Shown one piece after another: positions 28,443 through 37,873 of a DNA stretch of 64,000 bases; position 1 is the first letter of the stretch, and every line of letters starts with the position of its first letter. Made by a program: the position numbers and the translations under genes. The DNA comes from Tannerella sp. (lineage in GTDB: Bacteria > Bacteroidota > Bacteroidia > Bacteroidales > Tannerellaceae), in the NCBI GenBank assembly GCA_031285565.1, contig JAITVY010000108.1, forward strand, positions 1-64,000, in the 5' to 3' direction. Below the pieces are notes generated by a model. That model was not told the DNA's origin. It did no database searches and was given only the letters and a program-made list of their open reading frames with translations.

Positions 28443-29396
28443 TCACCTTAGCTTAAGCATATCTCCTTCTTCAGGAACATAATCTGCATCTTTATTGTTC
28501 ATTTTATACAGTTGCTTCACCAGTATTCCATAGCGTTGTGAGATACTATGCATAGATTCTCCAACCTGAACTTTATGGTTATAATAAGGCTTATTCGCCC
28601 TCTTCATTTTCTTTTCCAAATAAATTATATCACCTTTTTGTAAAGGGAAATTAACCGGGATTTCATTATATTTTGCCAGTTTTCCGGAACTAAAATCCAA
28701 ATCTTTGGCAATGTCTTCAAGCGAATCGTTGGATTGCGCAATAACATATATCAATCCGTGTGTTTTATAAATATCACGTGATAATTTTACAGAGGTGGAT
28801 TTTTCGCCGGAACTTTTTGATGAAGACGTATTCTTTTCGGATGTAGAACCTGTCTTTTTCCCGCTTTTTCCATCCTGGTCATATTGATAAAGCTGATATG
28901 TTTCAATGATACTGATCAGTTTATTGGCATATCCGCGATCTGTAGCATATCCGCAATCCTGCAACCCTTTCGCCCAGCCCCTATAATCTTTTTTATCTAA
29001 TTTAAAAAGTTTGGAATATCTCGAACGTGAAACAAGAAAATCAGAATGATCTTCATATGAATCTGATACATTTTTATACTTACGGAAACATTCGTTTCTT
29101 TTATCATCATCGTGATAAACTCGTCCTCCTTTCCAATCAGCATGACATTTGATTCCAAAATGGTTATTCGCTTCTTTAGCCAATCTAGCCTGTCCGGCCC
29201 CCGACTCTAAAATAGCCTGAGCTAATGTAATACTCGCAGGTATATTGTATTTTTTCTCATGCTGAACAGCCAGGCTACTGTATTGCTTGACATATTTCTC
29301 ATACGATGCAATTTTCCGTTGTTGCCCCCTGGCTACGGAAAGGCTTACTAACACAAATAATATGATTGCTGATATATACCGCAAATTAAAACTCAT
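28443..29396 (-). CDS. Exported glucosaminidase with two LysM domains
   Basis: 317 residues. A signal peptide (YISAIILFVLVSLSVARG) is followed by a GH73-type domain (about 45-180) with IPASITLAQAILESGAGQA, NNHFGIKC and GYATDRGYANKLISIIETY, very like the gene downstream. A Ser/Lys-rich linker (about 185-205) leads to two LysM modules (about 212-260, YVIAQSNDSLEDIA; and about 270-317, HKVQVGESMHSIS) that bind peptidoglycan. It probably acts in cell-wall turnover or division. It is the first gene of the pair, with a clear -7 box just upstream, and overlaps the next gene by a few bases. Confidence 0.92.
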   Translation of the reverse strand: MSFNLRYISAIILFVLVSLSVARGQQRKIASYEKYVKQYSSLAVQHEKKYNIPASITLAQAILESGAGQARLAKEANNHFGIKCHADWKGGRVYHDDDKRNECFRKYKNVSDSYEDHSDFLVSRSRYSKLFKLDKKDYRGWAKGLQDCGYATDRGYANKLISIIETYQLYQYDQDGKSGKKTGSTSEKNTSSSKSSGEKSTSVKLSRDIYKTHGLIYVIAQSNDSLEDIAKDLDFSSGKLAKYNEIPVNFPLQKGDIIYLEKKMKRANKPYYNHKVQVGESMHSISQRYGILVKQLYKMNNKDADYVPEEGDMLKLR

Positions 29397-29419
29397 CGCA
29401 TATTCATTATTATTGCTTA

Positions 29420-29427
29420 CAAAGATA
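29420..29427 (-). promoter_or_regulatory. -7 box of the glucosaminidase pair
   Basis: TATCTTTG on the minus strand (CAAAGATA on plus), a match to TAnnTTTG, lies 24 bp before the start codon at 29396. Confidence 0.6.
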
Positions 29428-29526
29428 GAAAAAAATGCTAATATACTATACGAATTGATTTATCAGTAAATATTTTACAAAAAAACAAAGCATCAAATCC
29501 TTCGTACAACTTACTTATGAATATCA

Positions 29527-29534
29527 TATCTTTG
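29527..29534 (+). promoter_or_regulatory. -7 box of cdd
   Basis: TATCTTTG, an exact TAnnTTTG match, lies 15 bp before the ATG of the cytidine deaminase gene. No good -33 TTTG is visible at the usual distance. Confidence 0.6.
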
Positions 29535-29549
29535 TAAGAAAATTATCGC

Positions 29550-30023
29550 ATGAAAGAATATAAAATCGAGATTCCGGTTCTGCAAAAACGGATAGATGAA
29601 TTAACCGGAAAAGAAAAAAAATGGCGAGATGCTGCTATTGTTGCAGCAAAACAAGCTTATGCGCCTTATTCGAATTTTCAGGTCGGAGCAGTCGTTATAT
29701 TGGAAGATGATACAATTGTTACCGGCAATAATCAGGAGAACGCCGCCTATCCATCCGGCTTATGTGCCGAACGTGTAGCTTTGTTTTCTGCAGGGGCGCA
29801 TTTCCCCGACAAAGCCATCAAAACGATTGTAATAGTTGCCCTAAAAGATGGGGTTATCCAAGATAAAATATCTCCTTGCGGTGCTTGCCGGCAGGTTTTG
29901 CTCGAGTCGGAAATGCGGTATAATTGCCCTATTCAGATTCTATTATGCGATAAGGAAGAAGTTCGTTTCATTCATTCGGCCAAAGCCCTATTACCGCTTT
30001 CTTTTAACGCTGATAACCTTTAA
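29550..30023 (+). CDS. cdd: Cytidine deaminase
   Basis: 157 residues, the homotetrameric class. It turns cytidine and deoxycytidine into uridine in pyrimidine salvage. The zinc site is complete: CAERVALF with the Cys ligand and catalytic Glu, and PCGACRQVL with the other two Cys. YAPYSNFQVGAV is the substrate-binding N-terminal motif. It is monocistronic and its stop codon overlaps the end of the convergent nfeD gene by 4 bp. Confidence 0.96.
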   Translation: MKEYKIEIPVLQKRIDELTGKEKKWRDAAIVAAKQAYAPYSNFQVGAVVILEDDTIVTGNNQENAAYPSGLCAERVALFSAGAHFPDKAIKTIVIVALKDGVIQDKISPCGACRQVLLESEMRYNCPIQILLCDKEEVRFIHSAKALLPLSFNADNL

Positions 30024-31426
30024 TTGATTATTTCGACATAGACTTGTGCATTTTCAAAACGCACAATACGTACCGCTGTGCCTTTTTCGATATATCCCGA
30101 CTCCGAAACAGCATCATACAATTCACCTTCAATAGTCACTTTTCCCGAAGGGCGCAAAACTGTATACGCAACTCCTTCTTTCCCGATCAAATCTGTCAGT
30201 ACGGGTGACGATGTTGTATTTTCAAGATCAGCGACCAATGCCACACGGCGAAATAAGCCTGTTGTCCCAATTTTACTTGACAACCAGACCACAGACACTG
30301 TTCCCAGCACAAAACCAATTAATACAGTTAATGTAGCTCGCCCGGTATCGGTTGTAGAGACTCCCTCAAAATTAAAATTCACATTATCCAGCAAACTCAG
30401 AAAAAAACCTGCTACAACTAATATAATGCCACTGACCCCTGCGATTCCGAACCCGGGAATTACAAATATTTCGAGTGCAATTAAAATCAGTCCTACGACA
30501 AACAGGAGTATTTCCCAGTTTTGAGCCAATCCTTCGATATAAAGAGGAGAAAAATAAAGAATAGCAGCTACGATCGCAGCAGCCAGTGGAAACCCAACAC
30601 CGGGAGTTTGCAATTCGAAGTATATCCCTCCGATAATAATTAAAATAAGGATAGATTGAAATATAGGATTCATCAAAAAACCTTTCAGATTATCACTCCA
30701 TGATGGAGAATAGCTGGTTAATTCATATTCCTTATATCCTATATATTTAGTAAGGATTTCATCCTCAGATTCGGCGATTCCATCGCAAAATCCCCATTTA
30801 ACAGCTTCTTCGGCTGTAAATGTCAATGTCTTTCCCGAATCAATCAGGTTAGGGATAACTACACGATCATCGACCATTGCTTCAGCTATCTGGGGATCAC
30901 GTATCCAACGATAAGTTGTATCTTTTCCATTTATAATCGTATCTTTTCCATGTGCCTCGGCAGTAGAACGCATCATCGAACGCATATACGACTGATATTT
31001 ATCCGGCATCGATCCACCCGTCTGGTCTACAACCGTGGCTGCTCCTATACTGGCTCCTTTACGCATATAGATTTTACGACAGGCTAGCGAAATAAGCGCA
31101 CCTGCAGAAGCTGCATTATTATCGATAAAAACGTAGACGGGAATCGGACTGTATAAAATAGCAGTTCTCATAGAATCGGCCGCTTCCAATAGCCCTCCAT
31201 ATGTATTCAAATGAATCAGAATAGCATCAGCCCCTAATTGCCGTGCCTCATTTAATCCGCGGCTAAGATAAATTTGTGATGTATGGTCGATTTCCTTTTT
31301 TATATCAATCCGATAGACAAGCGAAGTATCTTTTTTCACTTGTGCATCAGACAACTGGACTAAAAACAGCCCTGCAAAGGAAAGTAATACTATATATATC
31401 AGATGAAGGGTGGAATATTTATTCAT
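30020..31426 (-). CDS. NfeD-family membrane serine protease (ClpP class)
   Basis: 468 residues, the long NfeD form. A signal peptide precedes a ClpP-like domain (about 35-230) whose nucleophile lies in NNAASAGALISLACR, with ADAILIHLNTYGG before it. Four or more membrane segments follow (about 255-385: ILILIIIGGIYF, AAAIVAAILYF, ILLFVVGLILIAL, GIILVVAGFFLSL). The C-terminal OB-like domain (about 400-468: GKEGVAYTVLRPSGKVTIEGELYDAVS) is the NfeD domain. The family usually works with stomatin/flotillin-like proteins in membrane quality control; no such partner is adjacent here. Confidence 0.92.
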   Translation of the reverse strand: MNKYSTLHLIYIVLLSFAGLFLVQLSDAQVKKDTSLVYRIDIKKEIDHTSQIYLSRGLNEARQLGADAILIHLNTYGGLLEAADSMRTAILYSPIPVYVFIDNNAASAGALISLACRKIYMRKGASIGAATVVDQTGGSMPDKYQSYMRSMMRSTAEAHGKDTIINGKDTTYRWIRDPQIAEAMVDDRVVIPNLIDSGKTLTFTAEEAVKWGFCDGIAESEDEILTKYIGYKEYELTSYSPSWSDNLKGFLMNPIFQSILILIIIGGIYFELQTPGVGFPLAAAIVAAILYFSPLYIEGLAQNWEILLFVVGLILIALEIFVIPGFGIAGVSGIILVVAGFFLSLLDNVNFNFEGVSTTDTGRATLTVLIGFVLGTVSVVWLSSKIGTTGLFRRVALVADLENTTSSPVLTDLIGKEGVAYTVLRPSGKVTIEGELYDAVSESGYIEKGTAVRIVRFENAQVYVEIIN

Positions 31427-31552
31427 ACCTTGTAGGAGTTGATTGTTTTATACTATATTTTGCCTCTTATACAGCAATAATTATTTATGCGACCACTGAT
31501 GCGTTAAATTTTATTAAATACCAAAACTTGCATTCTAATTATAAAACATTTT

Positions 31553-31568
31553 TGGCACCTTTATTGTT
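31553..31568 (+). promoter_or_regulatory. Sigma-54-like -24/-12 promoter upstream of an ECF sigma gene
   Basis: TGGCAC (31553-31558), five bases, then TTGTT (31564-31568). This matches the RpoN consensus TGGCAC-N5-TTGCW except for one base. The start codon of the sigma gene is 50 bp downstream. Chance occurrence in AT-rich DNA cannot be excluded. Confidence 0.5.
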
Positions 31569-31617
31569 GTAATAGCGTAAGGAGATAATTTATAAACTAA
31601 CAAAATTTAACCGAGCT

Positions 31618-32121
31618 ATGAATGCGTCGCAATTTCAGAAAAAATTACTGAGTATGCAAGAAAATATGATGAATTTTGCATTGACGCTCACGACCAATCG
31701 TGAAGACGCACAAGATTTATTGCAGGAAACATCTTTGAAAGTTTTAGATAATCGCGAAAAATACGCTGACAATCGAAACTTTAAAGGTTGGGTCCTCACC
31801 GTTATGCGGAATATTTTCATTAACAATTATCATAAAGTTGTTAGAACTCAGAGCATCGTTGATCAAAATGCAGATTTGTACAATCTGGAAATGTTAAATG
31901 ATTCGGGGTTTGACACTCCGGATGGATCCTATCAGATTCAGGAAATATCACATGCTATTAATAACCTGAACGAGAAATTGAAAGTACCGTTCTCAATGTA
32001 TGTAAGTGGTTATCAGTATAACGAAATCGCTGAAACATTAAACGTACCTTTAGGAACCATTAAGAGCCGTATATTTTTTGCTCGTCAGGAATTAAAGAAG
32101 CAATTAAAAGATTTTGTATAA
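31618..32121 (+). CDS. ECF (sigma-70 family) RNA polymerase sigma factor
   Basis: 167 residues. Region 2 is LTLTTNREDAQDLLQETSLKVL with FKGWVLTVMRNIFINNYHK; region 4 is NLNEKLKVPFSMYVSGYQYNEIAETLNVPLGTIKSRIFFARQEL. No anti-sigma gene is next to it, unlike the FecR-linked sigma genes elsewhere in the window, so it is one of the orphan ECF sigma factors common in Bacteroidales. A sigma-54-like element lies upstream. The downstream neighbour is convergent. Confidence 0.93.
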   Translation: MNASQFQKKLLSMQENMMNFALTLTTNREDAQDLLQETSLKVLDNREKYADNRNFKGWVLTVMRNIFINNYHKVVRTQSIVDQNADLYNLEMLNDSGFDTPDGSYQIQEISHAINNLNEKLKVPFSMYVSGYQYNEIAETLNVPLGTIKSRIFFARQELKKQLKDFV

Positions 32122-32135
32122 AAAATCAAGGTTTT

Positions 32136-32651
32136 TTAGTCTGATAAAGAACACAGTTTTGTAAATTCATATTGAAAATTAGGGGTGAAAGCCCCTGATT
32201 TCATTTTAGCCTCAATCTCGTTTACTGACCAGAAACGTCCAGTTTCCACTTCATTAAGATCCGGTTGAATCTGTCCGGCATAGATCGTTTTGAACGAATA
32301 AACCAATTCCCGCTCAATCTCCGACTCAAAGATATAACGATACAGAAAAACAGGAGTAAACTTTTCTACACCAAGTTCTTCTTTTGATTCCCTGCAAAGC
32401 GCATCCATCACCGATTCATCATAATCCACATGTCCGCCTACAGCCGTATCCCATTTTCCCGGTTGAATATCTTTATGTTCGGAACGTTTTTGCAAATAGA
32501 GATCACCATCTTCATTAAAAATATGCAGGTGAACAACCGGATGAAGCAGTTTGCTACCTGAATGGCATTCGCGCCGGGTTGATTTACCTATTACTTCTCC
32601 TTCTTCATTAACCAAAGGAAACCATTCATCAGGAATTATATGTCTATTCAT
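32136..32651 (-). CDS. Nudix hydrolase, isopentenyl-diphosphate isomerase-like subgroup
   Basis: 171 residues. The Nudix box is complete: GGHVDYDESVMDALCRESKE with REs..EELG following. The N-terminal DEWFPLVNEEGEVIGKSTR and HLHIFNEDGDLYLQKRSEHKD resemble the YfcD/IDI-like group. It hydrolyses a nucleoside diphosphate linked to another group; the substrate is unknown. The start overlaps the 3' end of topB by 8 bp, so it is translated from the same transcript. Confidence 0.9.
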   Translation of the reverse strand: MNRHIIPDEWFPLVNEEGEVIGKSTRRECHSGSKLLHPVVHLHIFNEDGDLYLQKRSEHKDIQPGKWDTAVGGHVDYDESVMDALCRESKEELGVEKFTPVFLYRYIFESEIERELVYSFKTIYAGQIQPDLNEVETGRFWSVNEIEAKMKSGAFTPNFQYEFTKLCSLSD

Positions 32652-34728
32652 TGTGAGTTGCAGGTTTATTGCTTAAATCGTTAAGAATTTTAAGAAGTGC
32701 CTCATCCGTCAAATCCGTACCATATGTTTCATAAGCTAAGCGGAAATCACATCCGTTTTTATATTCCGAACATCCATAAGCTGTTTTTCCACGTAGGATA
32801 GTACCTTTATTACATACAGGACATAATGGATCTGTAGTTTTAACAGATTTAGGAGTGCTTTTTTTCTTACTTTTCTTCTTTTCAGCAGGATTCTTTTTTC
32901 CATCCGGCTTTACCTGTGCAACAGACTCTTCTATCGTAATTTGCCTTGCTGACCTATCCGAACGGACATCTTGCACTATTTGAGAAACCATTTGTTTTAA
33001 TTCATCCAAGAAGACTCCGGGTTCATATTTCCCTTGTTCAATCTGACGCAGTTTCTTCTCCCATAATCCGGTCAGCTCAGCACTTTTCAATAATTCTTCC
33101 TGAATTGTATCAATCAATTCGACTCCTGTAGACGTGGCTAAAAGATTTTTACGTTCTTTACGAATATAATTCCGCTTAAAGAGTGTTTCAATAATAGCAG
33201 CACGCGTAGATGGACGCCCGATACCATTTTCTTTCAATGCATCACGCAATTCTTCGTTTTCAACCAGCTTTCCGGCCGTTTCCATAGCACGAAGCAATGT
33301 TGCTTCCGTATATGGTTTAGGAGGAGTAGTCCACTTTTCCATAAAATCAGGCTGATGAGGTCCGCTCTCACCTTTTACGAAATCCGGCAATACCATTATC
33401 TCTTCCTGTGGTTCATTGTCTGCCTCTTCTTTTTCTTTAGATTGTTTTTCAAAAACAACACGCCAACCTGGTTTTAAGATTTGCTTTCCGGTTGCTTTAA
33501 AAGGCACTTCTTCCACCTCTCCCAGAACCGTTGTTGTAGATATTTCGCAATCGGGATAAAAAACAGCGATAAACCTCCGCGCGATTAAATCATAGACTTT
33601 CCGTTCGTTTTCTGTTAACCCCCGTGCCGGAACGCCTGTAGGAATAATAGCATGGTGATCGGTCACTTTGGTGTTATCAAAGACTTTCTTACTTTTAGGA
33701 ATCTTAGCACCAAGCAAAGGCGTTGTTAACGTAACATAATCCGTTAACCCTTTCAATGTTTGCGGGACTTTCGGGTAAATATCTTCACTCAGGAAAGTAG
33801 TATCTACACGCGGATAAGTCGTCACTTTCTTCTCATAAAGCGTTTGAATTAATTTTAAGGTATCTTCTGCCGAAAAAGCGAACTTTTTATTACACTCTAC
33901 CTGCAAAGACGTCAAATCAAAAAGACGGGGAGGCGCTTCTTTACCTTTCTTTTTAGACACATCGGTGATCGTAAAATCTTTTCCGATTACTTTTTGCAAT
34001 AACTCTTCGCCCTCTTCCTTTTTGGAGAATCGTCCTTTTGTCGCAGAAAATGTTGTTTGCCGGTATATGGTTTTTAATTCCCAATAAGGCTCCGGCTTAA
34101 AATTCTCAATTTCTTTCTGGCGGTTTACAATCAATGCAAGCGTAGGCGTCTGCACACGCCCAATTGAAAGCACTTGCTTGTTTTGGCCATAGCGAAGTGT
34201 ATACAACCGGGTGGCATTCATTCCCAATAACCAATCACCGATAGCGCGAGAGAGTCCGGCTTCGTAAAGAGGGTTAAACTCCGAAGCATCATGTAGCTTT
34301 TGGAATCCTTCTTTGATAGCTTCTTCTGTTAATGAAGAAATCCACAAACGATACACCGGACATTTACATCCGGCTTTTTGCATTACCCAACGCTGGATTA
34401 ACTCACCCTCCTGCCCGGCATCACCGCAATTGATAACAGCTTCTGCATGCTGGATTAAATTTTCAAGTACCTGGAATTGCTTTCGGTAAGAATCACTATC
34501 AATTAATTTAATACCGAAGCGGGGAGGTATCATCGGGAGTGAATAAATACTCCATTTCTTCCAGTCCGGAGTATAATCATGCGGCTCTTTGAGTGTACAA
34601 AGATGTCCGAAAGTCCACGAAACCTGATAACCATTCCCTTCGATATAACCGTCTTTCCTTGTTTTCGCGCCAAGAATATCGGCTATTTCACGCGCCACAC
34701 TGGGCTTTTCGGCAATACAAACTTTCAT
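32644..34728 (-). CDS. topB: DNA topoisomerase III (type IA)
   Basis: 694 residues. The toprim domain opens with MKVCIAEKPSVAREIADILG and has the acidic GDAGQEGELIQRW. The active-site tyrosine is in TTYPRVDTTFL. GIGRPSTRAAIIETLFKRNYI is the conserved segment of the gate domain. A Lys-rich linker leads to a C-terminal zinc-binding finger (CPVCNKGTILRG, YGCSEYKNGC). It decatenates and unlinks single strands. The chromosomal copy carries no mobile-element genes nearby. Confidence 0.95.
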   Translation of the reverse strand: MKVCIAEKPSVAREIADILGAKTRKDGYIEGNGYQVSWTFGHLCTLKEPHDYTPDWKKWSIYSLPMIPPRFGIKLIDSDSYRKQFQVLENLIQHAEAVINCGDAGQEGELIQRWVMQKAGCKCPVYRLWISSLTEEAIKEGFQKLHDASEFNPLYEAGLSRAIGDWLLGMNATRLYTLRYGQNKQVLSIGRVQTPTLALIVNRQKEIENFKPEPYWELKTIYRQTTFSATKGRFSKKEEGEELLQKVIGKDFTITDVSKKKGKEAPPRLFDLTSLQVECNKKFAFSAEDTLKLIQTLYEKKVTTYPRVDTTFLSEDIYPKVPQTLKGLTDYVTLTTPLLGAKIPKSKKVFDNTKVTDHHAIIPTGVPARGLTENERKVYDLIARRFIAVFYPDCEISTTTVLGEVEEVPFKATGKQILKPGWRVVFEKQSKEKEEADNEPQEEIMVLPDFVKGESGPHQPDFMEKWTTPPKPYTEATLLRAMETAGKLVENEELRDALKENGIGRPSTRAAIIETLFKRNYIRKERKNLLATSTGVELIDTIQEELLKSAELTGLWEKKLRQIEQGKYEPGVFLDELKQMVSQIVQDVRSDRSARQITIEESVAQVKPDGKKNPAEKKKSKKKSTPKSVKTTDPLCPVCNKGTILRGKTAYGCSEYKNGCDFRLAYETYGTDLTDEALLKILNDLSNKPATHNE

Positions 34729-34855
34729 TTATTCATATTTCGAACGGCAAATTTCGTAAAAATTGAATTGGAAAACAAATCAGACTGTGCAAACTATGAA
34801 ATGTCTTGTTAAACAACACAAAACTTTTCATGTATTGAAAGAATATGTTTTTTAT

Positions 34856-34886
34856 CTTGTAGTTAAAAAAACTGTTTGTATATTTG
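34856..34886 (+). promoter_or_regulatory. Promoter of metK
   Basis: -33 element CTTG (34856-34859) and -7 box TATATTTG (34879-34886) are 19 bp apart, the spacing usual for Bacteroidetes. A transcript starting near 34893 would carry a leader of about 127 nt that contains the riboswitch. Confidence 0.65.
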
Positions 34887-34897
34887 TTGCCGAATTG

Positions 34898-34950
34898 AAG
34901 TGGATAGATTTGTACTGATTGCAACCACGGGAAAAAATGCTAAAAAATTC
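34898..34950 (+). promoter_or_regulatory. SAM-II-like riboswitch in the metK leader
   Basis: The leader has the conserved SAM-II features in order: a P1 strand GTGG (34900-34903), AGATTTG, the invariant GATTGCA-type segment (TGATTGCAA), the P1 return strand CCAC (34925-34928), and an A-rich stretch ending in AAATGCTAAAA that closes the pseudoknot. SAM-II (metA motif) binds S-adenosylmethionine and lowers expression, usually by hiding the ribosome binding site. It sits before the gene that makes SAM. The assignment is from memory of the consensus, not a covariance search. Confidence 0.75.
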
Positions 34951-35019
34951 CTTTCTGCCATTTGGCATTTATTCTTCACTATCAATTCATTATGTTTCAT
35001 TAATAAACTTATAGACGTA

Positions 35020-36309
35020 ATGAGTTATTTATTTACATCAGAATCGGTGTCTGAAGGACACCCAGACAAAGTAGCTGATCAGATATCAGATGCTTTATTG
35101 GATGAGTTTCTAGCTTACGACAGAAATTCAAAAGTTGCGTGTGAAACACTGGTTACCACCGGTCAGGTTATATTGGCTGGTGAAGTAAAATCCAAAGCAT
35201 ATGTAGATATGCAGGAAGTAGCGCGCAGAGTTATCAGGCAAATTGGTTACACAAAGAGTGAATACCAATTTGAAGCAGAATCATGTGGTGTATTATCGGC
35301 CATTCATGAACAAAGCGGAGATATAAACCGTGGCGTTGAACGTGCCGATCCATACGAGCAGGGAGCCGGGGACCAGGGTATGATGTTCGGTTATGCAACG
35401 AACGAAACAGCTAATTATATGCCACTAGCGTTAGATTTATCGCATTCTCTATTAGAAGAATTAGCTAAGATCCGGAAGAATGAATTGCATTTGATGCCAT
35501 ACCTGCGCCCGGATGCAAAGAGTCAGGTAACAATAGAATATGCTGACAATGGAACTCCCTTACGTATTGATACGATTGTTATTTCTACCCAACACGATGA
35601 ATTTATTACTACAGCTGATGGTTTCTCACAAGAAGAGGCAGATGCTAAGATGGCTGCTAAAATCAAAGAAGATGTGATCAGTGTATTAATTCCGCGTGTA
35701 AAAGCCATTTATCCTGTAAATGTCCAGGCATTATTTAATGACCAGATCACCTATCATGTGAATCCAACCGGAAAGTTTGTAATCGGAGGTCCACATGGAG
35801 ATACCGGATTGACAGGTCGTAAGATTATTGTAGACACCTATGGAGGTAAAGGAGCACATGGTGGTGGTGCATTTTCAGGCAAAGACCCTTCAAAGGTAGA
35901 CCGTTCAGCTGCTTATGCAGCCCGTCATATCGCTAAAAATTTAGTAGCGGCAGGTATTGCTGACGAGGTACTTGTTCAGCTTTCGTATGCAATCGGTGTA
36001 GCGCGTCCTACAAGTATATTCGTAAATACTTTCGGCCGTTCGAATGTGCAGCTTCATGACGGTGAAATTGCAGAGAAAATAGAGAATCTGTTTGATCTTC
36101 GTCCGAAAGCGATTGAAGAACGCCTGAAACTCCGTAACCCTATTTACCTTGAAACAGCATCATACGGTCATTTCGGTCGTAAACCAGAAACTTTAAAGAA
36201 AATGTTCAGATCACGTTATCTGGATAAACCTGTAGAATGCGAAGTTGAACTGTTTACATGGGAAAAGTTAGATTATGTAGATAAAATAAAAGAAGCTTTC
36301 GGCTTATAA
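35020..36309 (+). CDS. metK: S-adenosylmethionine synthetase
   Basis: 430 residues from ATG at 35020. An open frame reaches back to 34876, but it would run through the riboswitch, and the family N-terminus ([19 protein letters not shown]) begins right after the chosen start. It makes SAM from methionine and ATP. Other signatures are [12 protein letters not shown], the metal- and phosphate-binding [20 protein letters not shown] and [16 protein letters not shown]. The length is typical of the Bacteroidetes form. It has its own promoter and terminator and is likely controlled by SAM through the leader RNA. Confidence 0.97.
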   Translation: MSYLFTSESVSEGHPDKVADQISDALLDEFLAYDRNSKVACETLVTTGQVILAGEVKSKAYVDMQEVARRVIRQIGYTKSEYQFEAESCGVLSAIHEQSGDINRGVERADPYEQGAGDQGMMFGYATNETANYMPLALDLSHSLLEELAKIRKNELHLMPYLRPDAKSQVTIEYADNGTPLRIDTIVISTQHDEFITTADGFSQEEADAKMAAKIKEDVISVLIPRVKAIYPVNVQALFNDQITYHVNPTGKFVIGGPHGDTGLTGRKIIVDTYGGKGAHGGGAFSGKDPSKVDRSAAYAARHIAKNLVAAGIADEVLVQLSYAIGVARPTSIFVNTFGRSNVQLHDGEIAEKIENLFDLRPKAIEERLKLRNPIYLETASYGHFGRKPETLKKMFRSRYLDKPVECEVELFTWEKLDYVDKIKEAFGL

Positions 36310-36311
36310 AT

Positions 36312-36353
36312 AAGAAAAGAGCGTCAGTGCGACGCTCTTTTCTTATTTTTTTT
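36312..36353. terminator. Bidirectional terminator between metK and the Mla-type ABC genes
   Basis: A perfect 14-bp stem AAGAAAAGAGCGTC/GACGCTCTTTTCTT (36312-36325 and 36331-36344) with a 5-base loop is followed by nine T on the plus strand. The minus-strand gene stops at 36343, inside the right arm, so the hairpin serves both convergent genes. Confidence 0.9.
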
Positions 36354-37101
36354 CCAATTCACTGGCTTTACGTAAAAGATCAGATGCAAAAATAAAATCA
36401 TTTAATGCAGCATTATTTGAAGATATTACTTGTTCTTTTGTCCCCTGCCATTCTTTTACACCTTCCTTAATAAATATAATATTTTCTCCTATATTCATCA
36501 CCGAATTCATATCATGGGTATTGATAACAGTAGTCATATTATACTCTTTGGTAATACCATGTATCAGTTCATCAATTACTAATGCCGTTTTCGGATCCAA
36601 TCCGGAGTTTGGTTCATCGCAAAGCAAATATTTAGGCTGAAGAGCTATTGCACGGGCTATTGCCGCACGTTTCATCATTCCTCCACTGATTTCAGATGGA
36701 TACAAATTATGTGCATCAGCCAAGTTTACACGCTCCAAACAGGAATATGCACGTTTTCTACGTTCCCTTGAAGAATCTTTAGAAAACATATTTAAAGGGA
36801 ACATCACATTTTCCAGAACGGTCATACTATCAAACAAAGCCGACCCTTGGAAAAGCATACCCATTTCACGGCGTAAATGATTTAGTTCATGTTTCTTCAT
36901 TTCCAGAATATTCCGGGTATCATATAAAATTTCACCTTTATCAGGTATAATTAATCCGATAATGCACTTCATCATAACTGTTTTCCCGGAACCGCTTCGC
37001 CCAATAATCAAATTAGTTTGCCCATCCTCAAACGTAGCCTGAATATTATCCAGCACTTTACGATCCTCAAATGATTTGGTTAAGTTTTTGACTTCAATCA
37101 T
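36343..37101 (-). CDS. ABC transporter ATPase, MlaF/Mkl-like
   Basis: 252 residues. Walker A is IGRSGSGKT (33-41), the signature is EISGGMMKRAAIARA, Walker B is YLLCDEPNSGLDP and the switch His is in NTHDMN. The SGGMMKR form of the signature is typical of MlaF-like ATPases, which drive phospholipid movement between the two membranes and help keep the outer membrane asymmetric. It follows its permease by a single base, so the pair is one operon. The usual MCE-domain and lipoprotein partners are not adjacent. Confidence 0.93.
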   Translation of the reverse strand: MIEVKNLTKSFEDRKVLDNIQATFEDGQTNLIIGRSGSGKTVMMKCIIGLIIPDKGEILYDTRNILEMKKHELNHLRREMGMLFQGSALFDSMTVLENVMFPLNMFSKDSSRERRKRAYSCLERVNLADAHNLYPSEISGGMMKRAAIARAIALQPKYLLCDEPNSGLDPKTALVIDELIHGITKEYNMTTVINTHDMNSVMNIGENIIFIKEGVKEWQGTKEQVISSNNAALNDFIFASDLLRKASELEKK

Positions 37102-37102
37102 T

Positions 37103-37846
37103 TTACATCAACATAATATTGGTTAAAATAACATCGGCCATTAATATCATTACACTACTGATTACCACAGCATTTGTACTGGCCTTACCGACTTCCAGCG
37201 AACCTCCTTTTACATTATATCCGAAATAAGACGCAATAGACGCGATAATAAAAGCATAAATTACTGCTTTGATGATAGAATAACTAACATAAAACACGTT
37301 AAAATAATATTGCAGTCCGAACTCAAATGAAGAAAAGGTCATTCCATTACCGAAATGACTGGCTGCTACACCTCCCAAAATACCTGTGAACATACTAAAG
37401 ATAACCAGTACGGGTATAAATAACATTAACCCGATAATTTTAGGCATAATCAGAAAATTAGCAGAATTCACTCCCATAATTTCCATAGCATCAATTTGCT
37501 CCGTTACACGCATCGTTCCTATTTCCGAAGAAATACTACTACCGACTTTACCTGCCAGAATCAAACACATAATCGACGATGAAAATTCCAGCAAAATAAT
37601 TTCACGAGTGGTATAGCCAATTGTAAACTTAGGAATTAACGGTGATGTGACATTCAACGAGATTTGCAATGCAATTACCGTTCCAATAAAAACAGAAATG
37701 ATAATAACAATCCATATCGAATCCACTCCTAATTTATATATTTCTCTTATGAGTTGTTTAAAAAACATATTCCAACGCGTTGGTAAAGAAAGGCTCTTTT
37801 TCATTAACAACGTATATTCTCCCAACTGATGTAAAGCATTATGCAT
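37103..37846 (-). CDS. ABC transporter permease, MlaE family
   Basis: 247 residues from ATG at 37846. A longer frame to 37903 exists, but a -7 promoter box lies inside that extension, which supports the shorter start. The MlaE fold shows in about five membrane segments (SIWIVIIISVFIGTVIALQ, MCLILAGKVGSSISSEIG, FLIMPKIIGLMLFIPVLVIF, AVIYAFIIASIASYFGY, VVISSVMILMADVIL) with the family motif EIGTMRVTEQIDAMEIMG. It is the membrane part of the lipid transporter whose ATPase is encoded by the next gene. Confidence 0.93.
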   Translation of the reverse strand: MHNALHQLGEYTLLMKKSLSLPTRWNMFFKQLIREIYKLGVDSIWIVIIISVFIGTVIALQISLNVTSPLIPKFTIGYTTREIILLEFSSSIMCLILAGKVGSSISSEIGTMRVTEQIDAMEIMGVNSANFLIMPKIIGLMLFIPVLVIFSMFTGILGGVAASHFGNGMTFSSFEFGLQYYFNVFYVSYSIIKAVIYAFIIASIASYFGYNVKGGSLEVGKASTNAVVISSVMILMADVILTNIMLM

Positions 37847-37873
37847 GTATATATTCGAATTATTATTTTCAGG

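Noticed and set aside
32644-34728. Plasmid- or conjugation-linked TopB
   Set aside because: No mobilisation, transfer or integrase genes are near; it is coupled to a Nudix gene in a housekeeping region.
34876-35019. 48-residue N-terminal extension of MetK
   Set aside because: It would be translated from the riboswitch region and is foreign to the family; the standard start is at 35020.
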